The notes below the pieces were generated by a model, which saw only the letters and a program-made list of their open reading frames with translations, was not told where the DNA came from and did not search any database. This document shows, piece by piece, positions 1 through 8,719 of a DNA stretch of 64,000 nt (positions are counted from its first letter, which is position 1; each line of letters opens with the position of its first letter). Source of the DNA: Desulfitibacter sp. BRH_c19. GTDB taxonomy: Bacteria; Bacillota; DSM-16504; Desulfitibacterales; Desulfitibacteraceae. The position numbers and the translations under genes are program-made. The stretch lies in assembly GCA_001515945.1 (NCBI GenBank), contig LOER01000032.1, positions 182,665 to 246,664 on the forward strand. Reading direction: 5' to 3'.

Positions 1-355
1 TTAAACCATCCGAAGCTAAAAAAGCTTCGGTTTGATATAAATTTGAGGTACCGACTTTTTGATAAATTATGTTTCCATCTAGATAAAAAGCTCTTTTATC
101 GTCGGGAACGATACTGGGGTTGCTTTCTAAAAGAGTAATCTCTGTGGCATTGCGTAAGTCCTTTGTTATAATGGCTGCAGTATTACGAGCACTACTTTGG
201 ATAACTGATTGCGCTTCTCCCATAGCAAATGACCTTTGCCCAAAGAAAAAAAAGTTATAGCCCACAGCTAGTACAATACCCAAAAGAGCTAGAGTTAGAA
301 TTAACTCTATAAGAGAGAAACCTTTTTCACTTTTAACATAAGTAGTCTTTTTCAT
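1..355 (-). CDS. Prepilin-like protein with N-terminal methylation motif (partial)
   Basis: The reading frame opens at an ATG at 355 and runs off the window edge without a stop, so 118 codons are visible. The N-terminus has a short basic leader ending KSEKG, then FSLIEL and a hydrophobic stretch (about residues 14-36). This is the class III prepilin signal: cleavage and N-methylation between G and F by prepilin peptidase, with Glu at mature position 5. The rest of the visible part has no domain I recognise. An SD-like GAGAGG lies about 8 nt before the ATG. It begins 14 nt after the stop of the propeller prepilin, so it is the next gene of the pilus operon. It is probably a minor pilin or pseudopilin. 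The C-terminal part is outside the window. Confidence 0.85.
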   Translation of the reverse strand, partial: MKKTTYVKSEKGFSLIELILTLALLGIVLAVGYNFFFFGQRSFAMGEAQSVIQSSARNTAAIITKDLRNATEITLLESNPSIVPDDKRAFYLDGNIIYQKVGTSNLYQTEAFLASDGL

Positions 356-369
356 AAAATAACCTCTCA

Positions 370-1881
370 TCAATCTCTACCAGTTACACTATATAAATGA
401 TCCGTAATGTCTGAGGTTTCAACTGTCCAATAAATTCCATCAGGTGAAGTAAGAACTGCTCCATTATCCCCAACAGCTACAAATGTACTAAAAGCCCAGG
501 TAACAGAATTTAATGTGTTCGTGGTTACATTAATCTCATTCCAGGTATCATCATCAAAATAATAGATAATTTTTCCCCCTTCTCCAACAGCTACTAATGT
601 ACCGTCATCACTAGCAGTAACACTTTTAAGGTCTGAACCGCCAAAGTCTGTTTCTGTCCAAGTTAAGTCACTTGTAGATGTAGATTTAGTTGCAGTTAAA
701 ATAATTCCATCGTCACCAACAGCTACAAAATCAACACCTTCAATTACATCGTTTGATACTGATGCTACAGAGTTTAAGCTATATACTTCTTGTGAAACAG
801 TCCAATTAATACCATCACTTGAAGTTAGAATACCATCACCTACTGCAACAAACATACTATTACCCCATGTAACAGAATTAATATTATTAGTTATCTCTAT
901 ACCCTCATCATCGTAATCGTTCCACGTTACCCCTTGATCGTTGGAGTATAATATAGTTCCACTTTCTCCTACAGCAATGATAGTATTAGAATTACCAGCC
1001 ACATCTTTTAGATTGCTGCCATTCAAAATATTATACCTTCGTTTTGTCCATGAAACCCCATCATCTGAAGTGGATATAACACCAGATTCTCCTACAGCTA
1101 GAAAACCTGATGGTACCTTAGAAACTCCATATATATTCTTGCCGTCAGTTGTATATGTATTTGAATTCCAATCTTCACCTATTGCAGAAACAAATAATTT
1201 GTTGGCAGGTCCAGCTGCTAAAAATGTAGGAATAAATATCCTATATAAGGCCTCGTAGCTGCTTTCATTATTATCATCGAAGATAGTTACCCTAATTATG
1301 TCTTCTATAAATACTTTATTATCAAAATCATCGTCATCTCCATAGTCGTCAATAGTTAAAGTTAAATCTGAATCTACTCCATTATTCGAAATGGTTTCGG
1401 TATTAGATACAGCAATAGGAGTTTCGCTTGATTCTCTGATATACTCTGCTTTAACGCTCATTCCATTAGCATTTCTAGCAAATATATTAACAGTAATTAC
1501 CTGTGATTCGCCAATCTTTACAAGGTATTTAGGGTCTGGATCTATAATAACAACTATAGGAAGAAATGCAGAAGCTTTTGAAGATCTTTCACCTTGCGGT
1601 TTTATAATATTAATAAGTCCTCCTGGAATATCCAAATAAAAACCATCAAAGTTGACACCTAAAATATAGTGGGTATCAGCCCCTTCATCTGCTATCTTAG
1701 ATTCCATGTCCTTTTGAACTTCATAGTTTGCCTTACTCTTATTACCCGCAGACATAATATGTATATAACTGCTAGTAAACAGGGTTGTAAAAGATACTAT
1801 AATGATAGTCAAAATAGTAAGAGCAACTAGAACCTCTATTAATGTGAATCCATCCTGGTGAAAAGCCTTCTTCTTAAGCAT
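370..1881 (-). CDS. Large prepilin with C-terminal six-repeat beta-propeller
   Basis: 503 aa. Residues 1-35 form a class III prepilin signal (HQDG then FTLIEV and a long hydrophobic helix), so the protein should be cleaved by the prepilin peptidase at 12680-13423 and inserted in a pilus. Residues about 100-220 look like one or more beta-sandwich domains, with a very acidic segment (DDYGDDDDFDN). Residues about 230-503 contain six repeats of a motif like AVGxxGxIxxSxDGxxWT (AVGESGVISTSDDG, AVGESGTILYSNDQG, AVGDGILTSSDG, AVGDDGIILT, AVGEGGKIIYY, AVGDNGAVLTSPDG). This is the pattern of BNR/Ycf48-type propeller blades. Typical type IV prepilins are 130-200 aa, so this is probably a tip-located adhesin or binding pilin. 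That role is inferred; the repeats and signal are directly visible. Confidence 0.85.
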   Translation of the reverse strand: MLKKKAFHQDGFTLIEVLVALTILTIIIVSFTTLFTSSYIHIMSAGNKSKANYEVQKDMESKIADEGADTHYILGVNFDGFYLDIPGGLINIIKPQGERSSKASAFLPIVVIIDPDPKYLVKIGESQVITVNIFARNANGMSVKAEYIRESSETPIAVSNTETISNNGVDSDLTLTIDDYGDDDDFDNKVFIEDIIRVTIFDDNNESSYEALYRIFIPTFLAAGPANKLFVSAIGEDWNSNTYTTDGKNIYGVSKVPSGFLAVGESGVISTSDDGVSWTKRRYNILNGSNLKDVAGNSNTIIAVGESGTILYSNDQGVTWNDYDDEGIEITNNINSVTWGNSMFVAVGDGILTSSDGINWTVSQEVYSLNSVASVSNDVIEGVDFVAVGDDGIILTATKSTSTSDLTWTETDFGGSDLKSVTASDDGTLVAVGEGGKIIYYFDDDTWNEINVTTNTLNSVTWAFSTFVAVGDNGAVLTSPDGIYWTVETSDITDHLYSVTGRD

Positions 1882-1911
1882 TTTCCATCACTACCTTTAA
1901 AATTCTTTGGT

Positions 1912-3102
1912 CTAATCTCCCCATATGCTTATCCTATACTCTTCAACTACATCAGGGGCTACCCCTTCGTCTTCTAATTCTTCACTATTTACAGTAGAAT
2001 CACCTGTTACTTTTATATTGTTTGCTATAACTGAACCACTAAGCGTAATGGTTCCCTTAATGCTTGCATCTCCAATGTCAGCATAAAATCCACCACTAGC
2101 TTCAACAGTTCCCCCAAGGTCTAATCCGTTAGGCCCAAATACCCATACAAATATCTGTGCATTAGGTAAACTATCGTGTTTTGTTATAGTTGTACTGTTT
2201 CCTGAGCTAACATAATAATTTGCATAAATAATTAAGTTTCCTCCCCCATAAACCTCTATGGTACCGTCGTGATTAAAATTGCCATCGCATATAATGTAAA
2301 CATCACCCAAAGATGTATCTACTGTTAAGTTGCTTTTTAAAACAAAATCCTCATCTACAATAACATACATGTCTTCATTTCCAGTTGGGCTAAATGTAAG
2401 GGTACCTCGAATATCAAAGCTATCAGCTATCGTATTCTCGTCAATAATATCTGTTTCAGTATTTCCAAGAGAATAATCCTCTAATGGTTGGAATTCTTCT
2501 AAAACTTCATCACTAAAGCTAGGAATTACAATACGAGGAAATGGATGATAAACATCATACACTAAATCATCTGGAAGGTGCTGACCAATAAATGGATCTT
2601 CATCTTCAGACTTTGCTGATCCAACTGAACCGTCAATGGTATATTTATTCCCACTAAAGGTAATATCACCTTTAGCCAGCAATGTCATGTTAAAAAATCC
2701 ACCCGTACTATCACCAACAAGTTTTACAGTAACTTTTTGGGATAAATCATCAACAGTTCCAATAGATTCTATTAATAATGTCCTGCTATCCTGCCTTTCT
2801 ATCTTAACCTCAAAGTATCGGTTGGTAGAACCATCCAAATAGGAAGGTGCGGGCTCGATTGTACCACCTAAATTATCAAGCTCTTTTAAAATTAGCTTAT
2901 CAGTATCATTCACTATGTTTTCGGCTACAGCTTCTGCTCCTGAACGAGCAAGATAATATGCCTGCATTCTTTTTTCTTCTCTAGCAGTTTGAATAGTATC
3001 TGCCATACTATAGTTCCATAGGGCTGTTCCTAGAAGAGTGAGGACAAGGACAACAAGGATAGCTACAATCATTGCGCTTCCTTCCTCATTTTTTTTAAAC
3101 AT
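1912..3102 (-). CDS. PilX-like pilus assembly protein with beta-rich C-terminal domain
   Basis: 396 aa. The N-terminus (EEGSAMIVAILVVLVLTLL) is the signal and helix of the PilX N-terminal family, followed by a conserved-looking AYYLARSGAEA segment. Residues from about 140 onward are short beta-strand repeats rich in G, T, S and V (for example GTITLSG, GSVIANNIKVTG), resembling the solenoid of polymer-forming or DUF7305-like domains seen in other large PilX-type proteins. The SD AGGTGAGGTG stands 8 nt before the ATG. It lies between the PilP/secretin-like gene and the propeller prepilin in one operon. In Proteobacteria PilX is a minor pilin of the initiation complex. Here the large C-terminal domain suggests a surface-exposed role, which is inferred. 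Confidence 0.8.
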   Translation of the reverse strand: MFKKNEEGSAMIVAILVVLVLTLLGTALWNYSMADTIQTAREEKRMQAYYLARSGAEAVAENIVNDTDKLILKELDNLGGTIEPAPSYLDGSTNRYFEVKIERQDSRTLLIESIGTVDDLSQKVTVKLVGDSTGGFFNMTLLAKGDITFSGNKYTIDGSVGSAKSEDEDPFIGQHLPDDLVYDVYHPFPRIVIPSFSDEVLEEFQPLEDYSLGNTETDIIDENTIADSFDIRGTLTFSPTGNEDMYVIVDEDFVLKSNLTVDTSLGDVYIICDGNFNHDGTIEVYGGGNLIIYANYYVSSGNSTTITKHDSLPNAQIFVWVFGPNGLDLGGTVEASGGFYADIGDASIKGTITLSGSVIANNIKVTGDSTVNSEELEDEGVAPDVVEEYRISIWGD

Positions 3103-3157
3103 TAATATTCACCTCACCTTTTACTCTTTTGTAGGGGTAACCTACCCTACCTTGAAA

Positions 3158-4783
3158 TTACTTCTCATCAAACCTCAATATCATTTCATTAAGATATTGA
3201 ATCTTATCAGGTGTTTCCTCAATCCATAATACATAATGAGGAGCATCTCTATCTCCTGATAAGTTTTCTGAAAGATACATATCCTTTACTGATACATCAG
3301 TTAACTCACTTAAAAGCGTGCGCTTTGCCGTAAGCATGCTCTTAGCATTTTCACCAGTAGCCGAAGTAATAGGAGCTTTAATCTTTTTACGATTGCCGTC
3401 AAGACTTACTAAACTACTGTATACCTGTGATTCTAAGTGTGGTGGACAAATAACCAGTATTTCCTGACCAAACTGAGGATAATTGAAAGTAATAGTTTTT
3501 ACACCCTCATAATCAAACTGATCAAGTCTCTCAGCTGCATCTCTTGCCACAGTATTTTTTAATGCAAAAGCGAATACCCTATATTCACTTGCATTCATAT
3601 TATCTAATTCTCTAACAAGTGTTTCAATCTCTTCCCACCTGCTGAATAAATCCTTATCAAAAACAAGTAGTCTACTGCCTAGTATAACATAATTTTCCAC
3701 ATCCATACCTGCATCAGATAAAAGTTCGGTAACTCTAGATGGAGAAATAACATTTGTCCAAATAGATCTATATGCAAGAGAAATCTCTTCATCATCAGCA
3801 TTTTCCGGTCTATCAATAGCATTTATTAATTCTTGCATCTTAAGAATTGCTTGTGGTGTACCTTGTATCCAAATTGCTTGTTGGTTTGTTGGAATTCTAA
3901 TACTCTTTACCGGTAAACTTAACCTGCCTATAAGGGGTTCTACAATTTCTGCTTCAATGAAGATAAGATTAAATCTGGTAAGTACCATTTGATTGAAAAA
4001 ATCTGAATGAAGTTTGTTAGAGCTACCAACAACATACAATCCACTTTGTCGAGCATAGCTATAGCCAAGGTTTTGTGCCACCATTTCTAAAGCTCTAACG
4101 GATGTAACATTTTCTACTTTTAATGTTATATTGGTAGGCTTTTCAGTATAAATTACATTTGCATTTAGCTTTATTGCTAGCGCAGATAAAACATCTCTAA
4201 CATCAGCATTCCTAACATCTAGGCTTACAGTATTGCTTGTTGTTGCAGAAGTTGATTCAGAATTTATTGCCATTCCGGATAGCTTAAGCATAGTTTCTCT
4301 CTCATCAGATTCTAAAACAGCAGAGTCTCCATTTACCGCCTTTAAATTCCAATAATCAAGTATTTGTTCGCCTTCTTTTACAACATATGTTGTATTACCT
4401 GATTTAATAATAGCAATATTATCATCTCTTCCCCCAGTTATAACACCTAAAAGCACCATAGGACCCATGAATGGATCTTTAGGGATAGAACCTGGGCTAG
4501 TGGTTAGTTCATCACCTTCTACTGTTCTTTCTGTTTTAGGTAGAATTTCGGCAATCTGGTCTTCTATGATATCAGCTTCTGGTATTATTAATTCTTCTTC
4601 TGCTACTTTATTTGCATTATTAACCCAGACATTAACTGAAATCCCAACTATAATAACGACAGCTAATATTGCTAATAGAACAACCAGTCTTTTATTTTGA
4701 GAAATAAAGTCTTTTATGCGACCTTCTTTTTCGAACTCCTTGTTGACATTTAGATCGTTCACCCCACCAGCACATCCCTTCAC
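3158..4783 (-). CDS. PilP/secretin N-domain chimera without secretin channel domain
   Basis: 541 aa. One membrane helix (about residues 33-53) follows a short cytoplasmic tail. Residues about 105-170 (LLGVITGG, then YVVKEGEQI) resemble the PilP/GspC homology region. Residues about 185-255 (LDVRNADVRDVLSALA, then VTSVRALEMVAQNLGYSY) form an STN-type secretin N0 domain. After it come N1-like repeats with an IQGTPQAILKMQELINAIDRP motif, typical of secretin_N. The roughly 200-residue beta-barrel channel domain that ends real secretins is absent, which suits a cell with no outer membrane. The start is GTG at 4783 without a clear SD. An in-frame GTG at 4762 is an alternative. Likely a scaffold linking the PilMNO platform to the cell wall; this role is inferred. 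Confidence 0.75.
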   Translation of the reverse strand: MKGCAGGVNDLNVNKEFEKEGRIKDFISQNKRLVVLLAILAVVIIVGISVNVWVNNANKVAEEELIIPEADIIEDQIAEILPKTERTVEGDELTTSPGSIPKDPFMGPMVLLGVITGGRDDNIAIIKSGNTTYVVKEGEQILDYWNLKAVNGDSAVLESDERETMLKLSGMAINSESTSATTSNTVSLDVRNADVRDVLSALAIKLNANVIYTEKPTNITLKVENVTSVRALEMVAQNLGYSYARQSGLYVVGSSNKLHSDFFNQMVLTRFNLIFIEAEIVEPLIGRLSLPVKSIRIPTNQQAIWIQGTPQAILKMQELINAIDRPENADDEEISLAYRSIWTNVISPSRVTELLSDAGMDVENYVILGSRLLVFDKDLFSRWEEIETLVRELDNMNASEYRVFAFALKNTVARDAAERLDQFDYEGVKTITFNYPQFGQEILVICPPHLESQVYSSLVSLDGNRKKIKAPITSATGENAKSMLTAKRTLLSELTDVSVKDMYLSENLSGDRDAPHYVLWIEETPDKIQYLNEMILRFDEK

Positions 4784-4821
4784 TTTTGAATTTTAGAAAA
4801 TTAAATAAGAAAATATAAGAC

Positions 4822-6504
4822 CTATACGATTACCCTTAATACCTCTTCAAGAGAGGTGATACCTTTCTTTGCCTTCAACAAACCCTCTTGCCTTAGGGTT
4901 ATCATTCCTTCTTTTACAGCCATCTCTTTTATTTCTTTGGTTGAACTTCTCATAAGAGTTAGCTTGCCAATGCCTTCACTCATTATTAAAAATTCATAAA
5001 CACCTACACGCCCCCTATAGCCTGTTTCACTACACTTAATACAGGTTTGTGGTTTATAAAGGCGAATAATTTCCTCTCCATTATCTAGAGGAAAATCTGG
5101 AACACTCTTTAACAATTCTTTTCTGCTTATATCATAGGGCTTTTTACAGTGGGAGCATAAAGTTCTTACCAACCTTTGAGCTACAACACCTATTAATGAA
5201 GATGCAGTAAGATAAGGCTCTATCCCCATATCTGCCAATCGTGTAATAGCGCCAGCAGAGTCATTTGTATGTAAAGTAGATAATACCAGGTGCCCAGTTA
5301 AAGCTGATTCAACTGCTATACGAGCTGTTTCATGATCTCGAATTTCCCCAACCATGATTATATCTGGGTCATTCCTAAGAATTGATCTTAAGCCAGAAGC
5401 AAATGTCATTCCTGCTTGATTATTTACCTGAATCTGATTAATACCATCTAATCGCCTTTCAATTGGATCTTCTATAGTTATAATGTGCTTGTCAACAGAA
5501 TTCAGCACTTTTAAGCTGGAATATAAAGTAGTGCTTTTACCACTACCAGTGGGTCCTGTAACAAGAATAAAACCATAGGGCAATCTCATTATTTGATCAT
5601 AGTGCTTTAACAGCTTAACTGGAAATCCTAGGTCTTTTAAGGTTATAAGCTCAGAACTTCTATCAAGTATTCGTAATGTAAGCTTTTCCCCAAATGCTGA
5701 TGGAAGAGAAGCTACCCTAACATCAATGGTTTTTCCATCTATTTTTAAAGTAGTACGGCCATCCTGAGGAATACGCCTTTCTGCTATATCCATATTTGCC
5801 ATAACCTTTATGCGAGAAACAAGTGATGGTGCCAAACGTCTTGGCGGTCTCATCGTCTCATGGAGAACCCCATCAATCCTATAGCGTATCCTTAGACTTC
5901 TCTCTTGCGGTTCAACATGTATATCACTTACATTAGTATGGACTGCTTGGCTAAGGATAAGATTAGCTAGTTTTACTGCTGGTTTTTCTGCAGCATCATG
6001 CCCTGGTACAATTTCCTGATCTACATCTTCTTCAGGGGCCTGTTCAACATCAAAGTTCGTTCTACTTCTTGTTTCTATAGAAGCTACTAATTCGCTATCA
6101 GTAACCAACACGGGTTGTATTTCATATCCTGAGATAATACGCAAATCATCAATTGCAATAACATCTCTTGGTTGGACCATTGCCACTACCAGTCTTCCAT
6201 TTTCAAAAGCAATTGGTAATGCTTGATACCGTTTAATTATTGTCTGGTCTAGTATAGATACTGCTACATTATCTATTTCATATTTTTCTAAAGAAACAAA
6301 AGGAACTCCCGCCTGTTTTGCAACTGCCATAGCAACCATTTCTTCAGATGTATAGCCTAAATCCACCAACACCTGACCAAGAAATTTTCTTGTACCTTTA
6401 GAGTTATTTTGATATATTAAAGCTTCCTGAAGTTGTTTTTCTGTTATCTCACCTTTTTCGATTAGATAGCTTCCAATATAGCTTTTAAGGTCTGTAAATT
6501 TCAA
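4822..6504 (-). CDS. pilB: Type IV pilus assembly ATPase PilB
   Basis: 560 aa, the usual length for PilB/GspE. Residues 1-150 are the N-terminal MshEN-type domain (IEKGEITEKQLQEAL). The ATPase core has Walker A GPTGSGKST near residue 318, an Asp box and Walker B region (DPDIIMVGEIRD), and a His box (LSTLHTND). The tetracysteine zinc-binding insert is present (CSHC near residue 451, CIKC near 488), which separates PilB from PilT. It powers pilin polymerisation at the inner face of the membrane with PilC. Start is TTG after GGGGTG. MshEN domains of this type can bind c-di-GMP, so a second, protein-level input is possible, but I did not verify the binding residues. Confidence 0.95.
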   Translation of the reverse strand: MKFTDLKSYIGSYLIEKGEITEKQLQEALIYQNNSKGTRKFLGQVLVDLGYTSEEMVAMAVAKQAGVPFVSLEKYEIDNVAVSILDQTIIKRYQALPIAFENGRLVVAMVQPRDVIAIDDLRIISGYEIQPVLVTDSELVASIETRSRTNFDVEQAPEEDVDQEIVPGHDAAEKPAVKLANLILSQAVHTNVSDIHVEPQERSLRIRYRIDGVLHETMRPPRRLAPSLVSRIKVMANMDIAERRIPQDGRTTLKIDGKTIDVRVASLPSAFGEKLTLRILDRSSELITLKDLGFPVKLLKHYDQIMRLPYGFILVTGPTGSGKSTTLYSSLKVLNSVDKHIITIEDPIERRLDGINQIQVNNQAGMTFASGLRSILRNDPDIIMVGEIRDHETARIAVESALTGHLVLSTLHTNDSAGAITRLADMGIEPYLTASSLIGVVAQRLVRTLCSHCKKPYDISRKELLKSVPDFPLDNGEEIIRLYKPQTCIKCSETGYRGRVGVYEFLIMSEGIGKLTLMRSSTKEIKEMAVKEGMITLRQEGLLKAKKGITSLEEVLRVIV

Positions 6505-6527
6505 AATTGTGCACCCCGCTTAGCAAC

Positions 6528-7064
6528 TCATTTTTCATCAGTATAAAATGTACTCATGTCTATGTCAGCCTTTATCTGCGGAAATCCTTCACTTCCACGA
6601 GCTATCTTTACACCATCTATTCGAACTATTCTTGAGCCATTCTGTAAGTTATCCAAAAATGTAACTAATCCGTGATAATATCCTTCATAACCAACCTTTA
6701 CAGGCATTTCACTATAATCACCATTAGAAACCCTGTCTGAAAATCGAATATCTATGACTTCACTATCTGGAAACTGCAATGCTTCTTGAATGTATAATAT
6801 GGCACCATATTCATCCGCACTAGGTGGCATTGCTTCGTCTAATAGCTTAACATGCGCTAACATTAGCTCTTCCTGTTCCTTAAGGCTCTTCAAAGCCTTA
6901 AGATTCTTTTCCGCTTTTGTTATTAGTAATTCTTCCTTGGATATATCCTCTTTAACTAATTGTAAAGACATAAACTGTGTGTACATTGAAAAAAGCATAA
7001 ATCCCAATACCGCTACACCTAATATACCAATTGAAACTTTTTTTAGATTAATCTTCTTTTCCAT
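6528..7064 (-). CDS. pilO: PilO-like pilus alignment protein
   Basis: 178 aa. A short N-terminal cytoplasmic tail is followed by one membrane helix (about residues 11-29). Then comes a coiled-coil segment (KEELLITKAEKNLKALKSLKEQEELML) and an alpha/beta ferredoxin-like domain containing YHGLVTFLDNLQNGSRIVRI, a pattern typical of PilO (PF04350). The ATG follows the TAA stop of pilN with no intervening base, so the two are translationally coupled. PilO pairs with PilN to form the inner-membrane alignment complex. The family assignment rests on topology, the L-x-NL-x-R motif and context. Confidence 0.85.
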   Translation of the reverse strand: MEKKINLKKVSIGILGVAVLGFMLFSMYTQFMSLQLVKEDISKEELLITKAEKNLKALKSLKEQEELMLAHVKLLDEAMPPSADEYGAILYIQEALQFPDSEVIDIRFSDRVSNGDYSEMPVKVGYEGYYHGLVTFLDNLQNGSRIVRIDGVKIARGSEGFPQIKADIDMSTFYTDEK

Positions 7065-7700
7065 TTATTGGGAGACCCCCTTTGAAAAGGGTATTTCATA
7101 TTCACCGGGAGTTATAGATGCCTTGATTTCAAATTGTATAACATTTTGGTTATCAACAACCCTTTTACTAGCGAAGCTAATATTGGCATTTTGAACATGA
7201 GATATTTTTTGGATCTCATCTAACCAGCTAGCGATCAGGGAATTGTTTATTGCCAGGCCCCTAACAAGCAAATCTCCCCCAGTAGTAGATTTACCTTCAC
7301 CTTCACCTTCATCTTCATTTTTAGTTTTACTTTTACTTTGAGTAGCTGTCATATCTGTAAGCCATACACCATCTGGGATATTTAAGCCTATATTTACAAG
7401 CAAATCGTCCCAATCAGGAACATTATTCATAATTTTTTCAAAGGTTTGGTTAACAAATATGACCTGCTGCTGCAAATCCTCATATTTTCCAAGCACCTGT
7501 ATTTCACTATCCAAAGTAGCTCTATCCTTTTTTAGTTTATTCAACTCGGAATTGGCCTGCACGTTAGCAAATATTAGAACAAAATAAATAATCAAAAGGA
7601 CCATAAGACCGATTATAAATGCAAAGGAGTAGTTCATCATTTTCTGCCTTGATTGTTTATATAACTTTATTTCTGGTGGCAGCAAACTTATATTATTCAA
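7065..7700 (-). CDS. pilN: PilN-like pilus assembly protein
   Basis: 211 aa. It begins MNNISLLPPEIK, close to the INLLP motif by which PilN binds PilM, followed by one membrane helix (about residues 20-42), a coiled coil and a periplasm-type domain (WDDLLVNIGLNIPDGVWLTDM). This matches PF05137. A low-complexity Lys/Glu/Gly segment (KSKTKNEDEGEGEGK) interrupts the domain near residue 125 and is unusual for the family. The start is TTG, 7 nt after GGAGG. It sits 3 nt downstream of pilM and abuts pilO. Confidence 0.88.
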   Translation of the reverse strand: MNNISLLPPEIKLYKQSRQKMMNYSFAFIIGLMVLLIIYFVLIFANVQANSELNKLKKDRATLDSEIQVLGKYEDLQQQVIFVNQTFEKIMNNVPDWDDLLVNIGLNIPDGVWLTDMTATQSKSKTKNEDEGEGEGKSTTGGDLLVRGLAINNSLIASWLDEIQKISHVQNANISFASKRVVDNQNVIQFEIKASITPGEYEIPFSKGVSQ

Positions 7701-7703
7701 TAT

Positions 7704-8708
7704 CTATACCTCCATTCCCCTCAAAGCCAAACTTGTACTCAAGGCAAAATCTAAGGATTTATATGAAATTTCACTTTTTACCTTGCTATCTACACTAATA
7801 CCCTTAAATGGTTTTATTAGCTCAACAGGAATACTCAACATCTGCATTAAATTTTCAGCTAACCCGTCAAAACTTGCACCCAAACCGCTTAAAATTATTT
7901 TATCCACATCCTGAGCGCCTTTCTGTGCTAGATAATAGCCCATTGAAGTATGAATCTCTCCAGCTAGTATTTCGCTCCAAGCAAGCATTGCATCGGGCAT
8001 GAATTCTTTTGTTCCAGATACCAACTCCTCAGCAGTACAAGCAGATACCTGTGCAGCATTTAGAATACTAGATTGAACCATTCTGGCTAGCTTAGGCACG
8101 CCCTTCTCTGAAATAACAATATTGGACAACCCATAAGCAATATCCACAATGGCAAGAACCTTATTTGATTCTTCTTTATCTATTAATCTCATCAATGATA
8201 ATGGAGAAACCTGGATATCTATAGGTTCAAGCTTTGCTTGCCTCATAACTCTAACGTAATTATCAATCATATCTTTTTTTGCACCCACAAGAAGAACCAA
8301 TAAACTCTTATGCTCATCTTCAATTTCTTCTGCAATAATTGAGTAGTCAAATACAATTGTATCCAGAGAAACGGGAAGATAGTCCTGCGATTGATATCTG
8401 ATAAAATTGTGAAGCTTGTTTTGGGGCATCTTTGGAAAATTAGCAAATCTTACTAATACACCCTGGTTAGAGACGCCTGTCACTACATCCTTGCTTTTAA
8501 ATTTTTTCTCTAACCATAGTTCAGATAGTTCTTCTCCCACTTTATCAGCTTGAACAATTATACCGTCTTTAACTAATCCAGGTGAAAGGTTCTTTCTGCC
8601 CCAATTGATAAGATTAACAATGTCGCCCTTTTTTTCAAGCTCAACCGCTCTGATCTCACAATCGTCAATTTCTAAACCAACCACCCTTTTTGTACCAAAT
8701 GAAAACAT
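7704..8708 (-). CDS. pilM: Type IV pilus ATPase-fold protein PilM
   Basis: 334 aa, actin/FtsA-like fold. It starts MFSFGTKRVVGLEIDDCEIRAVEL, the typical PilM phosphate-1 strand. IVDIAYGLSNIVI and IILSGLGASFDGL mark the later nucleotide-binding segments. Protein of this family is cytoplasmic and holds the PilN tail, joining the motor to the PilNO complex. An SD AGGGGTTGAG precedes the ATG. It is the first of the compact pilM-pilN-pilO block, directly after the embedded sigma factor. Confidence 0.92.
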   Translation of the reverse strand: MFSFGTKRVVGLEIDDCEIRAVELEKKGDIVNLINWGRKNLSPGLVKDGIIVQADKVGEELSELWLEKKFKSKDVVTGVSNQGVLVRFANFPKMPQNKLHNFIRYQSQDYLPVSLDTIVFDYSIIAEEIEDEHKSLLVLLVGAKKDMIDNYVRVMRQAKLEPIDIQVSPLSLMRLIDKEESNKVLAIVDIAYGLSNIVISEKGVPKLARMVQSSILNAAQVSACTAEELVSGTKEFMPDAMLAWSEILAGEIHTSMGYYLAQKGAQDVDKIILSGLGASFDGLAENLMQMLSIPVELIKPFKGISVDSKVKSEISYKSLDFALSTSLALRGMEV

Positions 8709-8719
8709 ATACTCAACCC

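Noticed and set aside
941..1639. Plus-strand frames of 82-105 codons opposite the propeller prepilin
   Set aside because: They mirror the repeat structure of the prepilin gene, have no SD and are shadow frames.
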